A stretch of 64,000 nt of DNA from Ariolimax columbianus (taxonomy: Eukaryota; Mollusca; Gastropoda; Stylommatophora; Arionidae), in NCBI GenBank assembly GCA_036924085.1, contig JAVGWX010000011.1, forward strand, positions 31,370,386 to 31,434,385. The letters run 5' to 3'. Of the stretch, positions 35,793 through 46,797 are shown in pieces (the first letter of the stretch is position 1; the number at the start of each line of letters is the position of its first letter). The position numbers were made by a program, and so were the translations under genes. Below the pieces are notes generated by a model. It did no database searches. It was not told the origin of the DNA and saw nothing but the letters and a program-made list of their open reading frames with translations.

Positions 35793-36690
35793 TTCTTCTT
35801 CTTCTTCGAACGCAGTCAGACAGTAACCATTATTTTTTCGAAAAAAGCGGTGGTCATCCTGAGGCTGTCCCCACTGCCATAGAGCTTGTCTTGCAGTTCC
35901 ACTGGTGATGGTCACATCTGCTCTCTCTGATCCTCGTATGTCGGGCAGTTCTGCAGCAGATGTTCAGCGGTCATTTTACCGGTACCGCACGGGCATTCGT
36001 CGGTACCACCTATCTTCAATTTGTTGAATAGGTGGTACCTCAGTCTATTGTGGCCAGTGCGAAGTCTGAAGACAACGACCTGCTCTCTTCTGTTCAACTG
36101 GTAATAGGCATCGTTTTTGGTGTAACCAGTATGTTCGGTTTCCCATTTGGTCATGTATCTGGCTTTGATAAGCCGTTTTGACTCATCGTACGTCATACTA
36201 GTATCTGTTTGTGGTAGTCTTGCACCTTCTTTTGCCAGTCTGTCTGCCTCCTCGTTGCCTTGGATGTTGCAGTGTGATGGGACCCACTGTATCACTACCC
36301 TTTTTGGTGCGGACTGCTGGCACAGTTTGCAGAGTGCTGCTCTTAAGTCATTTAGCTCAGTGTTTTTCTGGCTTTTTAGCGCTGTGACTACGGCCAGAGC
36401 ATCTGTAAGCAGGACTATATGGCTTTTATTTTCTTTATGTGTCACCATTTCTTCCACTGCCGCCCTCAGTGCCTCTGCCTCCGATCTGAAATTGCTTGTG
36501 TACTTACCAGTAGCGAATGACAGTGTTATTTTTCTGCCATTTGGTAGGTTCAGGAATGCTCCTGCCCCTCCGTTCTGTGTAGTGTTTGTTACAGAACCGT
36601 AGGTGTATGCATGGGTCCAGTCCATGCTTGGGTAGTTTTTCGATATAAAGCTTAGTAACGGTGTTCCGAACTGCATTATTCAAAACGTGG
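35793..36690 (-). pseudogene. LINE 3' end: RNase H domain with GAA tail
   Basis: A 254-codon minus frame (36676-35912) carries a retroelement RNase H: HAYTYGSVTNTTQNGG (first catalytic Asp of TDGS is Tyr here), SNFRSEAEALRAAVEEM (Glu), IVLLTDALAVVTAL (Asp), VIQWVPSHCNIQGNEEADRL (His/Asp), then VFRLRTGHNRLRYHLF and CPCGTGKMTAEHLLQNCP. It ends at 35793 in (GAA)n preceded by GACTGCGTTC. The upstream RT part is missing (5'-truncated). Very close to the copy at 42432-43160. With one catalytic Asp lost it should be inactive. Confidence 0.92.
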
Positions 36691-37006
36691 TCTAAAAACG
36701 AAATACGATCGCCAAACAGATAAGTCCAAGTTTCGAAAACGCACAGCAAGATGGGCACGACACAGATCATATAAATATGTAGCTTAGTTTTTCAATGACG
36801 GCTTCTGCTGATCCGACACTCAAAATAGGACATTCATAAAAGCCACAGCCATGCCGACACTTTAAATGATATGCGGGTGGCTACTTGATGCACTAACAAC
36901 CCACATTGGCGGGAAACGTTACGAATACGGCGCACAGGAACGTGAAATGCAAATGTGGCTGAGACAGCAGACCAAAGACTGTTATGCTGCAGACACTAGT
37001 GGACTG
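36691..37006. other. Intronic, possible RT C-terminal remnant
   Basis: Minus strand 36770-36690 (LDHVLNNAVRNTVTKLY) may be LINE sequence upstream of the RNase H. The rest is unassigned. Confidence 0.35.
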
Positions 37007-37300
37007 ATTAAGCGATGTTTTTTTTGTTGTTTTTTTTGTTGGGTTTTTGCGTTCGCCTTATTTCTCTATTCCCCAAGGCGGTGTGTGTTGCACTCTGGTT
37101 TTTATTTTTGCGCCAATCGGCCCAGTGCATCCGACTTCAGCATGCATTTTATGTAAGGGGATGCTTATTCCTGCATTTTCTAAGGGTTTGCTTCTCCGGG
37201 GTAACGACCGGTGCTGGGATGGGGATCGATCCCAGCACCTTCGGATTGTGAGCATTGTCACGTAACCTCTAGCCCACGCCGTCCCCACATTAAGCGATGT
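37007..37300 (-). mobile_element. tRNA-derived SINE, copy 2, with 12-bp target duplication
   Basis: Body at 37019-37288 on the minus strand: head GGGGACGGCGTGGGCTAG, box B GGATCGATCCCC, core AAATGCATGCTGAAGTCGGA, tail CAAAAACCC then T/A-rich. ATTAAGCGATGT occurs at 37007-37018 and again at 37289-37300, a perfect 12-base target-site duplication, so the whole element and its insertion are defined. Confidence 0.95.
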
Positions 37301-37426
37301 GAAAGTGTTTCATTGTTGGTTAAAAATTATGTTGTGAAATAAGAGACAATGTGTGTCTATGTGTCTGTGTGGAAAGGGGGGGGGGGCGGGAGTGTGTGTG
37401 AATATATATATATATTTATATATGTA

Positions 37427-38722
37427 CACGAGGAGTCTTCAAATGAAACCGGACCCAGTGGCTTTATTACAAACATATGAAAGTTACATCCTCTAGTGTG
37501 ATAGAATTAAATATAGCAATTGTTATGAAGCAAACATGCCACATAGATGCATTCCACTGCTTGGGTAGGAAAAAAATGACTTTCCTTGCTCTTTGTACCA
37601 TTTGATAACCGAGAACATGACGTCTGTATCGGAATCGAATCGTTGTCCCTTCAGAAATTTTGATACGGGTCCGAACAAATGTAAGTCACAAGGGGACATA
37701 TGGAGGCTATAGGATGGGTATGGCAGTACTTCCCACCTTTTCTGTGCTAACGCTTTCTGAACAATGTTCGCGACATGTGGACACGCATTGTCGTGCAACA
37801 GAATCACATCACGCGAAAGCATGCCGGGTCGTTTATTCTTGATTGCTGTATGCAGATTATTTAGTGTGTTATTGTAGCGGATGGCGTTGATGTTCACGAC
37901 AGGTTCTTTAAAGTCTGTCAACAAAAGTCCATCATGGCCAAAAACCGCCGTCAGCATAACCTTACCAGCGGAAATGTGTGACTTGAATATTTGTTTGTTC
38001 GGTGATCCGTGATGTTACCAATGCATGCTGGCAGGTTTGCTTTTGCTTTTCGGTTCAAAGTGGTGGCACCACGGTTCATCACCTGCCACAATGCGCAAAA
38101 GAAACGAATCACCCTTATCTTCGTATCGCAGCAAGTGGTTCAAACTCCATCCCATGCGTTGTTCCTTATGGTCGTTGGTCAGCGTTGGAAACACACCTTC
38201 CGTTACTTCAGTTTCTTGCTAACCACCATTTCAACTGTACCTAGAGACACAGCAAACTCATCTGCTAGCGAACGTAAGTTCCGGCGACGGTCTACCTGAA
38301 TTGATGCATCAATTTTGGCGATGACATCTTCTGATGCAACAATATGCGTCTGACCTGGTCTCGGAAGATCTTTCGTTAATACGCGTCCTTCTTTAAGCAT
38401 CAATGTCCAGTTTTTCACTGTTGTCTTCGATCCACTTTTGTCACCATACACCGCCTGCATTCTGCGATGAATGTCAGCTGGTCGACATCCTTCAACTGTT
38501 AGAACCGAATCACTGCTCGCTGATCAACTCTGGGCGGATTCCATATCATACCCGCCATATTTTCATATTTTGCTGAGGAAACTATGAGTCGGAGGATAAT
38601 GCAATTTTGCAAACTTGACGGTTGGTATATGCTGTTTAGACCAGAAGTGACGTCATCGTGCGCATCGTACGTATGTTCACTTGGTGCAGTTTGGTCCAGT
38701 TTCATTTGAACAGGACTCGCTT
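37427..38722 (-). mobile_element. mariner-type DNA transposon (about 1.3 kb)
   Basis: Ends are imperfect inverted repeats, left TCAAATGAAACCGGACC and right (reverse complement) TCAAATGAAACTGGACC, each preceded by a GAGTC block and flanked by TA, the mariner target. About 1,296 bases is the normal length for mariner. The transposase inside is broken. It sits in intron 1, transposase on the same strand as the gene. Confidence 0.9.
37523..38530 (-). pseudogene. mariner transposase (frameshifted)
   Basis: Minus strand. DNA-binding N-terminus at 38530-38203 (QAVYGDKSGSKTTVKNW, EGRVLTKDLPRPGQTH, RRNLRSLADEFAVSLGTVE, two helix-turn-helix parts). Catalytic core follows with first Asp in VAGDEPWCHHFEPKSK near 38080, second in ILLHDNACPHVA near 37800 and third in MSPCDLHLFGPV near 37690, the DD34D pattern of mariner. 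Blocks lie in different frames (break near 38200-38000), so no intact enzyme can be made. The last part, 37957-37523, is still one open frame of 144 codons. Transposase would cut and paste DNA between TA sites. Confidence 0.92.
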
Positions 38723-38959
38723 ATATATATTACAAATCTACTTTTAAGGCGTGTTGATGCATTTGCAACAATGGAATATAGCTAAAAGATCACAACTTCA
38801 ATCATAATTCCTTTCCCAAAAGAAAATAAGAGAGAATAAAAATCAAATGTAGTACATTGCGGAATTCCGAACGGTAAGCTAAATAGCACATGCATCTAAA
38901 ATTCTTGTGAAGATATTAAGAAAGAATCAATGAAAAGATATATGTGGTGCTGAAATAAA
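38723..38959. other. Intronic, nothing recognised
   Basis: AT-rich, no supported feature. Confidence 0.4.
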
Positions 38960-40050
38960 ACAAGTTGGAGTTCGCAACGTCAGAGATACTACGTGAAGCC
39001 ATCTGATAATACGGCTTCTCTCAGAAAGGATGGTAGATCCAGGGCGACCACTATTTATCTGCTTGACTACGAGAAAGTCTTTAATCTAGTTTCATGGAGC
39101 AAACATTTTCAGATGCTGCAACAAATAGCTATGAAGAGACCACTCATTAGATGTATCCAGAATCTGGATGACAATCAAGAGGCGATTATTTCAATCAAAA
39201 AAGGACTCACAGTTTCAAAGGGGCAGGTTGCTTGCTTTCAATGAGTATCTATAACACATATTCTGAGATGATGATATCAAATGGTGTTCCGAGTTATAAT
39301 CGAGGGTGTCAAATTCATTATTTTGAAAGATAATAGCATCACATTTGCCGATGATCAATTCCATAATGGGAGGATCAGTAACAACATTGCAAATGCTGCT
39401 TGACACAACTAACAACACATCTAATGAATTTGGCATGGAAATAAAAACATCACAGGCAAAGACTTTCGTTATAATAAAATAACATAAGCAATAGAATAAA
39501 TCATAAATGGATACATAATTGAACAAGTACAGAAGTTCACATATTTAGGGCTAACTAAAAACAGAAGATGCCCGTCATGTGACATAAATCAAGACAAGGA
39601 TTGCATTGGCATAAAATGGCTTCAGAGAAAACAGAAATTGTTAACCCAGCTAACCTAAAGAATCTTTAGGATAGAACTTAGGAAAATAATAATTGTCACT
39701 CATATTTGACCATTGCACAGTATGGGACTGAAACATGGACTACAGTAGAGAAGGATGAAAAAAACTTGGAAGCCTTTGAAATGTGGTGCTACCGTCGAAT
39801 GGAAAGAGTGAGTTGAACAGAAAGAAGATCCGATGTTCTCACTGAGGTAGGCGCACAAAGACAAATATTACAAATGATGCAAACAACGACGATGGGTTGG
39901 CTGGAACAAAATATGAGACATGAAAGTCTTCTAGAGGGCAACATTCGTGGTAAAGAGAAAGAGGATGAATAGAACTCACCTTTACATCTTTGGCATGTAG
40001 ATACGTTAAAGTACAAAACCTATGTTGAAATGAAGAGAACTGCAGAAGTT
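38960..40050 (+). pseudogene. LINE reverse transcriptase (decayed)
   Basis: Plus strand in changing frames: ATTIYLLDYEKVFN (RT block A, AFD changed to VFN), ITFADDQFHN (catalytic FADD), NGYIIEQVQKFTYLGL, KTWKPLKCGA, GAQRQILQMM-like, MRHESLLEGNIRGK (C-terminal region). Block order is correct but stops are frequent. It ends in a short tandem array made from its own C-terminal coding sequence. Confidence 0.75.
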
Positions 40051-40315
40051 AGGATCAAGTGGAGAGATATTCTCAGACAAACTTACAACCAGTCTCAGCC
40101 CTGAATAACTAGAGGATAGGGTCAAATGAAGAGACATACTCAGACAAACTTACAACCAGTCTCAGCACTGAATAACTAGAGGATGGGGTCAAATGAAGAG
40201 ACATACTCAGACAACCTTATACAACCAGTCTCAGGACTGACCAAGCAGAGGATATGGTCAAAGGGAGAGACATTATCAGTCAACCATACACGCAGTCACA
40301 GGACGTTGAAGAATA
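40050..40315. repeat. About 66-bp tandem repeat (4 copies) at a LINE end
   Basis: GAGAGATATTCTCAGACAAA recurs as GAGACATACTCAGACAAA twice and as GAGACATTATCAGTCAACC, each followed by ACAACCAGTCTCAG-like sequence. The first unit is the LINE reading frame (WRDILRQTYNQSQP), so the array grew from the LINE. Confidence 0.75.
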
Positions 40316-41227
40316 ATGTGTGAGGATTTTTACAGTTTATTAATGATTTCTAGTGAAAAAAGTTATGGCAGAGCTGAAGTAGAATGTACACAACTCCTGA
40401 GTTAGTAGAATAATCGAATCTAGGACGGTGGCACGATCATATCATGTGAAAAAAAGGACATGTTAATTACACATTTTTACGGGGAAAAGAAAACTCGTAT
40501 TGTCCTGAAGTGTGGGAGATATGGTGCAGAGTCATTGGGTCCCAATTGATAAAATAGGGCTTTCTGTCATTATAATTTGAGAATCAAGCCGCAATTTAAG
40601 AATCTCCAACATGTAGGAGAGAGTTGTTGTTGTTTCTTGTTAGTACCGTCTAATAGAACGGTTGCTCATCTGCGCAAATGGGACATACTTGACCAAATGT
40701 CCACTTATAGAATTATTTACCAGACCAGGAGGCGCCAACGGCCATAGTGAAATGCAGACATTTGAACGTTAGATTTTTGCAGCCTGTCGTAAATGGACCA
40801 GAAAATCAGACTCTTGTTCCAACCAATCGCATGTGTTCCAGAAATGGGAAATCCACAGTGTTAGTTTACTCAAAATGAGGTAAACTAACAAGATTAGCGG
40901 ACCTGTGAGTTTATGGGCGAGATCAGACATGCCGGGATTGGCTATACAGTCAGATGGAAAATAATGTGAGGTTGACTCATATTTTGAGGTCTCCGGACAA
41001 AAATTATCCTAATTAGGTGAATGTTACGAGCTGCAAGAATGGCACAGACCCCACAGGAAATGTCAATCAGACAGTTAGATGACAGAGACGTACAAACCAC
41101 AGAGCAAGGAGATCGGAGAGTTAGTCGCTAAAATAAGGAGGCGTGCCTGAAAGTGAGGATAGACACGAAGGAGATAACAGAAGAGTGTAAAACATAGGAA
41201 ACAAAACAGGACAAGACGAATGATCAG
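40316..41227. other. Intronic, nothing recognised
   Basis: No coding or repeat signal that I can support. Confidence 0.45.
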
Positions 41228-41271
<44 letters not shown>

Positions 41272-41350
41272 CGGACAGAGAGAGAGAGTGAGAGAGAGAG
41301 AGAGAGAGAGAGAAAGACGGACAGAGAGAGAGAGTGAGAGAGAGACGGAC

Positions 41351-41381
<31 letters not shown>

Positions 41382-41496
41382 GAACGACGGACAGAGAGAG
41401 AGAGTGAGAGAGAGAGAGACGGACAGACAGAGAGAGAGACGGACAGAGAGAGTGAGAGAGAGAGACGGACAGAGAGAGAGAGAGAGAGAGAGAGTC
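41228..41496. repeat. GA-rich microsatellite with GACGGACA interruptions
   Basis: Long GA runs broken at intervals by GACGGACAGAGAGAGAGAGT-type segments, a microsatellite evolving into a higher-order repeat. Minus-strand Ser-Leu frames here are artefacts. Confidence 0.96.
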
Positions 41497-41659
41497 GGAA
41501 GTCAGAAGTAGAACAACCAACAAAGATCGACTGGCTGGACTGACAGATACACGAAGGCGAGACAACGCAGCCGAGTCGAGAAGATAACATAGAAATCTGA
41601 TATAGACAGTTGTCGAAAACCATTGACAAGTTTTTACAGAAGTCAGAGAACAAAGCGAC

Positions 41660-42431
41660 CTAGATAGATACAACCTGTGTCATGACAAATACTCTCAGCC
41701 ATTTGGTGTTACAAAGGGAGTGAAGGAAGGATGCATCCTTGCCCCTACCCTTTTCAGCATGATGTTTGCCATATTGGTGGATGCATTCAATGGCAGTGAT
41801 GCTGGAGCCAAAATCCGTTATCGCTTAGACAGTGAGTTATTCAATCTAAGGAGACTAGGGGCAAAGACCAGAGAATTAATTGAGTCCATTTATGAACTTC
41901 TCTTTGCTGATGACAGTGCTCCCAACGCCCATTCAAAGACTGAGATGCAATGTACTGTTGACATGTTTGCAGCGGCTTGCGGTAACTTTGGTCTGACAAT
42001 CTCTACCAGCAAGACTGAAATGCTTTACCAAGCAGCCCCAAGAACTGAGTACAGTGAGCCGTCTATCCCTATCAATGGTCAGAAAGTCGGTAGAACGCTT
42101 TGTATACCTTGACAGCACACTCTTCAGAGCAGTCCATATTGATTAGGAAGTAAACTCGAGAATTGCTAAAGCATGTATAGCATTTGGAAAACTAAGATCT
42201 TCAGTTTGGGACCGGAGAGGAATTAAGATTGTAACCAAATTGAAGGTTTATGCGGCAGTCGTTCTACCGACTCTTCTGTACGACTGTGAAACGTGGATTG
42301 TGTACAGTCGGCATGCGAAGAAGCTTGACCATCTTCATCTGGACTGCCTAAGGAAACTGCTAAACATAAAAAACCAAGATAGGATTACAGATGTAGAAGT
42401 TCATTCGCGGGCTGGCATGACAATCATCTAT
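41660..42431 (+). pseudogene. LINE reverse transcriptase, 5' part of a split copy
   Basis: Plus strand: QPFGVTKGVKEGCILAPTLF (RT block 4), FNLRRLGAKTRELIES, LLFADDSAPNAHS (catalytic FADD), FGLTISTSKTEMLYQ, then after a frameshift KVYAAVVLPTLLYDCETW, HLDCLRKLLNIKNQDRITD and SRAGMTIIYT. The copy is interrupted at about 42431 by a minus-strand LINE and resumes at about 43161. 5'-truncated before block 4. Confidence 0.9.
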
Positions 42432-43160
42432 ACTTCTTCTTCTTCTTCGTACGCTGTCAGACGTCAACTTGAATTTGTTCGAAGAAAGCAGCTGTCATCC
42501 TGAGGTTGTCGACACTGCCATAGTGGCAACACTAGTGATGGCCATATGTGCTTTCTCTGGTCCTTGTATGTCGGGCAATTTTGCAGCAGATGTTCAGCGG
42601 ACGTTTTCCCTGTACCACAGGTGCATTCGTCAGTGCCACCTATCTTCAGTTTATTGAATAGATGGTACCTCAGTCTGTTGTAGCCTGTGCTGAGTCTGAA
42701 GACCACGACCTGCTCTCTTCTGTTCAACTGGTAGTAGGCATCGTTTTTTGTGTAGCCAGTATGTTCTGTTTCCCATTTGGCCATGAATCTGGTCCTAATA
42801 AACTCTTTGGACTCTTCGTAGGTCACACTAGAATCTGGTTGTGGTAGTCTTGCACCTTCTTTTGCCAGTCTGTCTGCCTCCTCGTTGCCTTGGATGTTAC
42901 AGTGGGATGGAACCCACTGTACCACTACTCTTTTTGGTGCGGACTGCTGGCATAGTTGACAGAGTACTGCTCTTAAATCATTAAGTTCAGTATTTTTCTG
43001 GCTTTTTAGTGCTGTAATCACGGCCAGGGCATCTGTAAACAGGACTATCTGGCTTTCATTGCTTTCGCCTGTCAGCATTGCTTTTACTGCAGCCTTCAGT
43101 GCCTCTGCCTCCGCTCTGAAATTGCTTGAGAATTTTACAGTTGCCACTGACAGTGTTAGA
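42432..43160 (-). pseudogene. Nested LINE 3' end: RNase H domain with GAA tail
   Basis: Minus-strand open frame (43183-42464) with FSSNFRAEAEALKAAVKAM (Glu), IVLFTDALAVITAL (Asp), VVQWVPSHCNIQGNEEADRL (His/Asp), FRLSTGYNRLRYHLF and CTCGTGKTSAEHLLQNCP. The 3' end reads CTGACAGCGTACGAAGAAG with (GAA)n at 42432-42446. The first catalytic TDGS lies beyond the 5' truncation. Inserted into the plus-strand LINE on either side and close in sequence to the copy at 35793-36690. Confidence 0.93.
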
Positions 43161-43560
43161 TGAACTGGTCGTGTTGTCCACATGTCAGATGAGCGACTTC
43201 CAAAGAAAATATTCTATGGCGAGCTTGAGCCAGGCAAGCAAGCTCGCGGAGGCCAAACAAAACGTTACAACTCTGAAAGTGTCACTGAAGAACTGCGACA
43301 TTGACCCTTATAATTGGGAGAACATTGCTGACGGTGATCGCTCTGCCTGGCGTAGTTAAATTTCTTCTGGCCCAACACATGTAGAGCAGACAAGAATCAA
43401 GGAAGCTGCACGGAGACGAACGACACGAAAGACAAGAGACGAGTTGCCTCCGTCTGATGGTCAGACAGTGTTTATCTGCCCTCAGTCTGATAAACGCTTT
43501 CTGGCTCGGATTAGTTGGATCAGCAACCTACGAACCCACTCCAGTATTGGCAGATGACAA
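43161..43560 (+). pseudogene. LINE C-terminus, 3' part of the split copy
   Basis: Resumes the plus-strand LINE cut at 42431: VVHMSDERLPKKIFYGEL, then in a second frame TLKVSLKNCDIDPYNWENIA, ending in FICPQSDKRFLARISWIS and LRTHS, a zinc-finger-like motif in which one Cys and one His are lost. Reading order and spacing fit direct continuation of the 5' part. Confidence 0.85.
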
Positions 43561-44904
43561 TGTGGTCCTCGTCAGAAACGATGAACAAACAACAACAATG
43601 CGTCTTAAACGTCAGAACGTCTTAAATAAACAGGTACGTCATGAGTGGGCAGCGTGCGTGATGATCCAAAGTGTTCGGGGGATTTGTGGGTTTACTGTTG
43701 TGGTCATGCTGGGGTCCACGGCAATGAAAGAGTTGATGATAGTTTTGAAAAGCCCCAACAGTGGTAACATTTCATATAAATAAAGGTGACACACTAAAAC
43801 TTCACGTAGGGGTACATGACAGGACTGATATAGGAGTGTGCACAACCAACAGCATGAACATTCTGCGACACATGCTGAAAGTATCTCGAGCCGGAGTGAA
43901 GTGATGTTGGTTTTCATTTGTAAATCGTGGCAATATAAAAAAAAAGGTCATTTAAAATGAAAGCTGATGACACGAACTGAGATGTTTCTGAAAATAGATT
44001 TGAACATCAAAAATGTAGTCCTGTGTCAAATGACCATTGACTGGTATCTGGGTTCAGCCATGGCCATCTGAAGTTTAGAGTAGGTCATGGTTCAACCAAT
44101 CGAGACGGGTGAGAACGGAAGGAGAAGCATCGATGTTCCAGGACTTTTTTACAATTATATTCAACTCTTTGCACTTATCCTTATTCCCATCTGTTCTTGT
44201 CACACAGACTTTTTCAGAAACTAGGAAGTGCAAAACACGAGAAAAACACAGCAGGCTGTGGGACATGCACACCTGCCAGATTATTGACAATTATGTACAC
44301 TGAATGTAAAAAGTGTAAACATTACACCTACACATGATGACATAGCTGGATTTTATCATCAGCGTGTCAATGATGACACTTGTGTAATCTCACTAACTCA
44401 GACGTACACGCTAAACGACATAACTTTGTGACAACCTTTACATTATCGCTTTAATGTGAAGCAGAGGTTGCCACTGCAGCTGATCCCTTTTAAAGGAAGC
44501 CCATCTTCAAGCAATTGCAATCACTCAATGTTTGACTTCAATGTGAAGTATAGATGTCAGCTGCAGCTGGCCCCTCACAGGAAGCCTGTAACCGAACACA
44601 CTTAATGACAAAATTTTTATTTTACATGATGAAGTTGTCAGTCCAAACCCTCTTAAGTCGCCTTTTAGAACATGTTTGGAATGTGACTTGTGTCCTATTC
44701 TTCTCATCACTTGCACCACCATAGTCCACCATCTTGTTTGTACTAATGACTCATGTATGCTAATGTTGGTATTCGAGTTAATAAGACAATGACATAGAAA
44801 ACTATTCCATACCAGCAGGAGAAGCCTGTACCAATGTCGGAGCTGAACCAACAGCTATACATGCAGTAATTCAGATACTTATCAGCTGAAACACAACTGC
44901 AAGG
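43561..44904. other. Intron 1, nothing recognised
   Basis: No supported gene or element. Short open frames at 43917-43639, 44290-44075 and 44851-44525 (minus) look random. Confidence 0.45.
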
Positions 44905-45500
44905 ATAACTGTCATTCTGACAGACTCCAGGTGCGAACTCCAAGCCATCTCAAGCCACAAACAAGACAGACTCCAGGTGCGAACTCCAAGCCATCTCAAG
45001 CCACAAACAAGATAGATTTTCACATAAAATCAAATATAACATCGCGTTGTTGTTCTAAAAATAGATATGGTCATACAGTGGATTCCCACCCACTGTGGAA
45101 TCCTAGGAAACGAGAAAGCAGATGAGCTAGCAAAAAGCCGGAGAGCTGTAAAAAAAGCAAAGACACTCATCAAAAGGACGGAATGAAAAGACCAGCACAA
45201 AGAATACAAGCCAAACCATCACAGCTTAGACAAACTTGGCAGAGATGTGCAGACAAAGATCTTCAGACTCTGAACGGAACATTACAGATTCAAGACCCAC
45301 CTCAACAGAATGGGTCTCAGAGACACCACCAGATGCGATTGGGGAGTACCCAAACAAATACTAAAATATATCCTGCAGGGCCGCCCGACCTATACATACC
45401 AAAGAGAGGCACTCTGACCCGGAAGAGCGACCATGATCGAACAACTGTGGGAGACTGCGAAGACCTGAAACACACAATCACCTTTTAAACGTATAGCCTC
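44905..45500 (+). pseudogene. RNase H fragment of a LINE
   Basis: Plus strand: CELQAISQATNK-like Glu helix (duplicated by a 46-bp repeat), then VIQWIPTHCGILGNEKADEL near 45070 (His/Asp of RNase H), AKSRRAVKKAKTLIKR, FRLxTGHYRF-like and RMGLRDTTRCDWGVPKQ with LKHTI near the end. It is followed by a GAA-rich tail at 45505-45620, as in other RNase H LINEs here but a different subfamily. Confidence 0.78.
44919..45010. repeat. 46-bp duplication within the RNase H fragment
   Basis: Two identical copies of a 46-base segment containing CAGACTCCAGGTGCGAACTC. The coding sense is the RNase H Glu helix (RCELQAI). Confidence 0.93.
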
Positions 45501-45504
45501 AATT

Positions 45505-45620
45505 AATCGAAGAGGAAGAAGAAGAAGAAGAAGAAGAAGAAGAAAAAGAAGAAGAAGAAAAAGAAAAAGAAGAAAAAGAAGAAAAAGAAGAAGAAGAAGA
45601 AAGAGAAGAAGATAAGATGA
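45505..45620. repeat. GAA microsatellite (LINE tail)
   Basis: Imperfect GAA repeat following the RNase H LINE; probably its expanded 3' tail. Confidence 0.92.
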
Positions 45621-45908
45621 CTGAAATGATGATGATGACAAAGAAATATCACCAAGAACAACGATAACAAGAACATCAGATGAACGTCACGTGACTATCA
45701 AGTACATCATTTAAAAGCAAGTGATTTAACGTGGGTACTCCAAAATCGTCTGAATATATAAACAATACTAAGAGACAATTATCTAGCAGGGAAGTTGGAA
45801 ATGCCGTCGTGTTACGCTAAACCAACACGAAGGAATATGCAACTGAGAGATTAATTACATCGACAGAAGTGTATTTCCTGGAAAATGGTGAGTGAATGAA
45901 ACGTTATT

Positions 45909-46190
45909 AAATTATGTTAGAGGGGACGGCGTGGCCTAGTGGTTAAGTGGCACGGCTCACAACCAGAAGGTGCTGGGTTCGTTCCCCATCACAGCACCGG
46001 CCGTTACCACGGGGAAGCAAACCCTTAGAATATGCAGGAGGAAGCAGACCCTTACATAAAATGCATGCTGAAGTCGGATGCTCTGGGCCGACAGGCGCAA
46101 AATAAAAACCACAGTGCAACGCACACCTGCCTTGGGGAATAGAGAAATGAGGCGAACGCAAAAAAAAAAACAAAAAAAAAATTATGCTAG
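45909..46190 (+). mobile_element. tRNA-derived SINE, copy 3, with target duplication
   Basis: Body at about 45921-46178: GGGGACGGCGTGGCCTAGTG (box A), GGGTTCGTTCC (box B), core AAATGCATGCTGAAGTCGGA, tail GGCGAACGCAAAAAA. AAATTATGTTAG (45909-45920) and AAATTATGCTAG (46179-46190) form a 12-base target duplication with one mismatch. In intron 1. Confidence 0.95.
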
Positions 46191-46214
46191 CACTGCGTGA
46201 TCACTAGTAATAAA

Positions 46215-46692
46215 GTACAAAAGAAGACTCACAAATGACACCGACCACATGCTTAAAAAGGGGTGTACAATGCATGTGTCATCAGGACACACCTACATGG
46301 TAGCGAGACTTGGACAAGTTATGCCAAACAAAAGTACAGGCTTAACACGTTCCACCTACGGCGCCTGCGATCTATTCTTACACTTTCATGGAGGGGCAGA
46401 GTGACAAATGCAGAGGATCACTCACGCCCCGTCTCATGTACACTCTCCTTTGACATCGACTACGATTGCTTGGTCATGTTTGCCGCATGAAAGATGGTCG
46501 CATTCCAAAAGATATCCTCTGTGGACAGTTGGCAGATGGCAAAAGAAGAATCAGCCTACTGTAGTTGAGGCTCAGAGATCTGTGTAAGCGTCATATTAAT
46601 GCCTGTACAGAGCTTGGTAGCGGAAGATTGAGAACTAACGCAGAAGAAGAAGAAGAAGAAGAAGAAGAAGAAGAAGAAGAAGAAGAAGAAAA
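46215..46692 (+). pseudogene. LINE C-terminal RT fragment with GAA tail
   Basis: Plus strand: LHGSETWTSYAKQKYRLNTF, HLRRLRSILTLSWRGRVTN, then in other frames CRMKDGRIPKDILCGQLADG and DLCKRHINACTE, the C-terminal series of a LINE RT (GSETWT, LRRIL, GHVCRMxDGRIPKDILYG, KDVCKRDMKAC). A (GAA)n tail of about 50 bases closes it at 46643-46692. Confidence 0.88.
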
Positions 46693-46797
46693 GGCACTGA
46701 ACATGAGTATGGCATTCTGTGAAGACGACGCTGCAGACCAATCCAAGTGGAGATATACTCCGAAGGGCCACTTCACGTTTGGTGAAGAGAAGCTTTT

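Noticed and set aside
41075..41673. Minus-strand Ser-Leu-rich frames
   Set aside because: GA/CT microsatellite translation.
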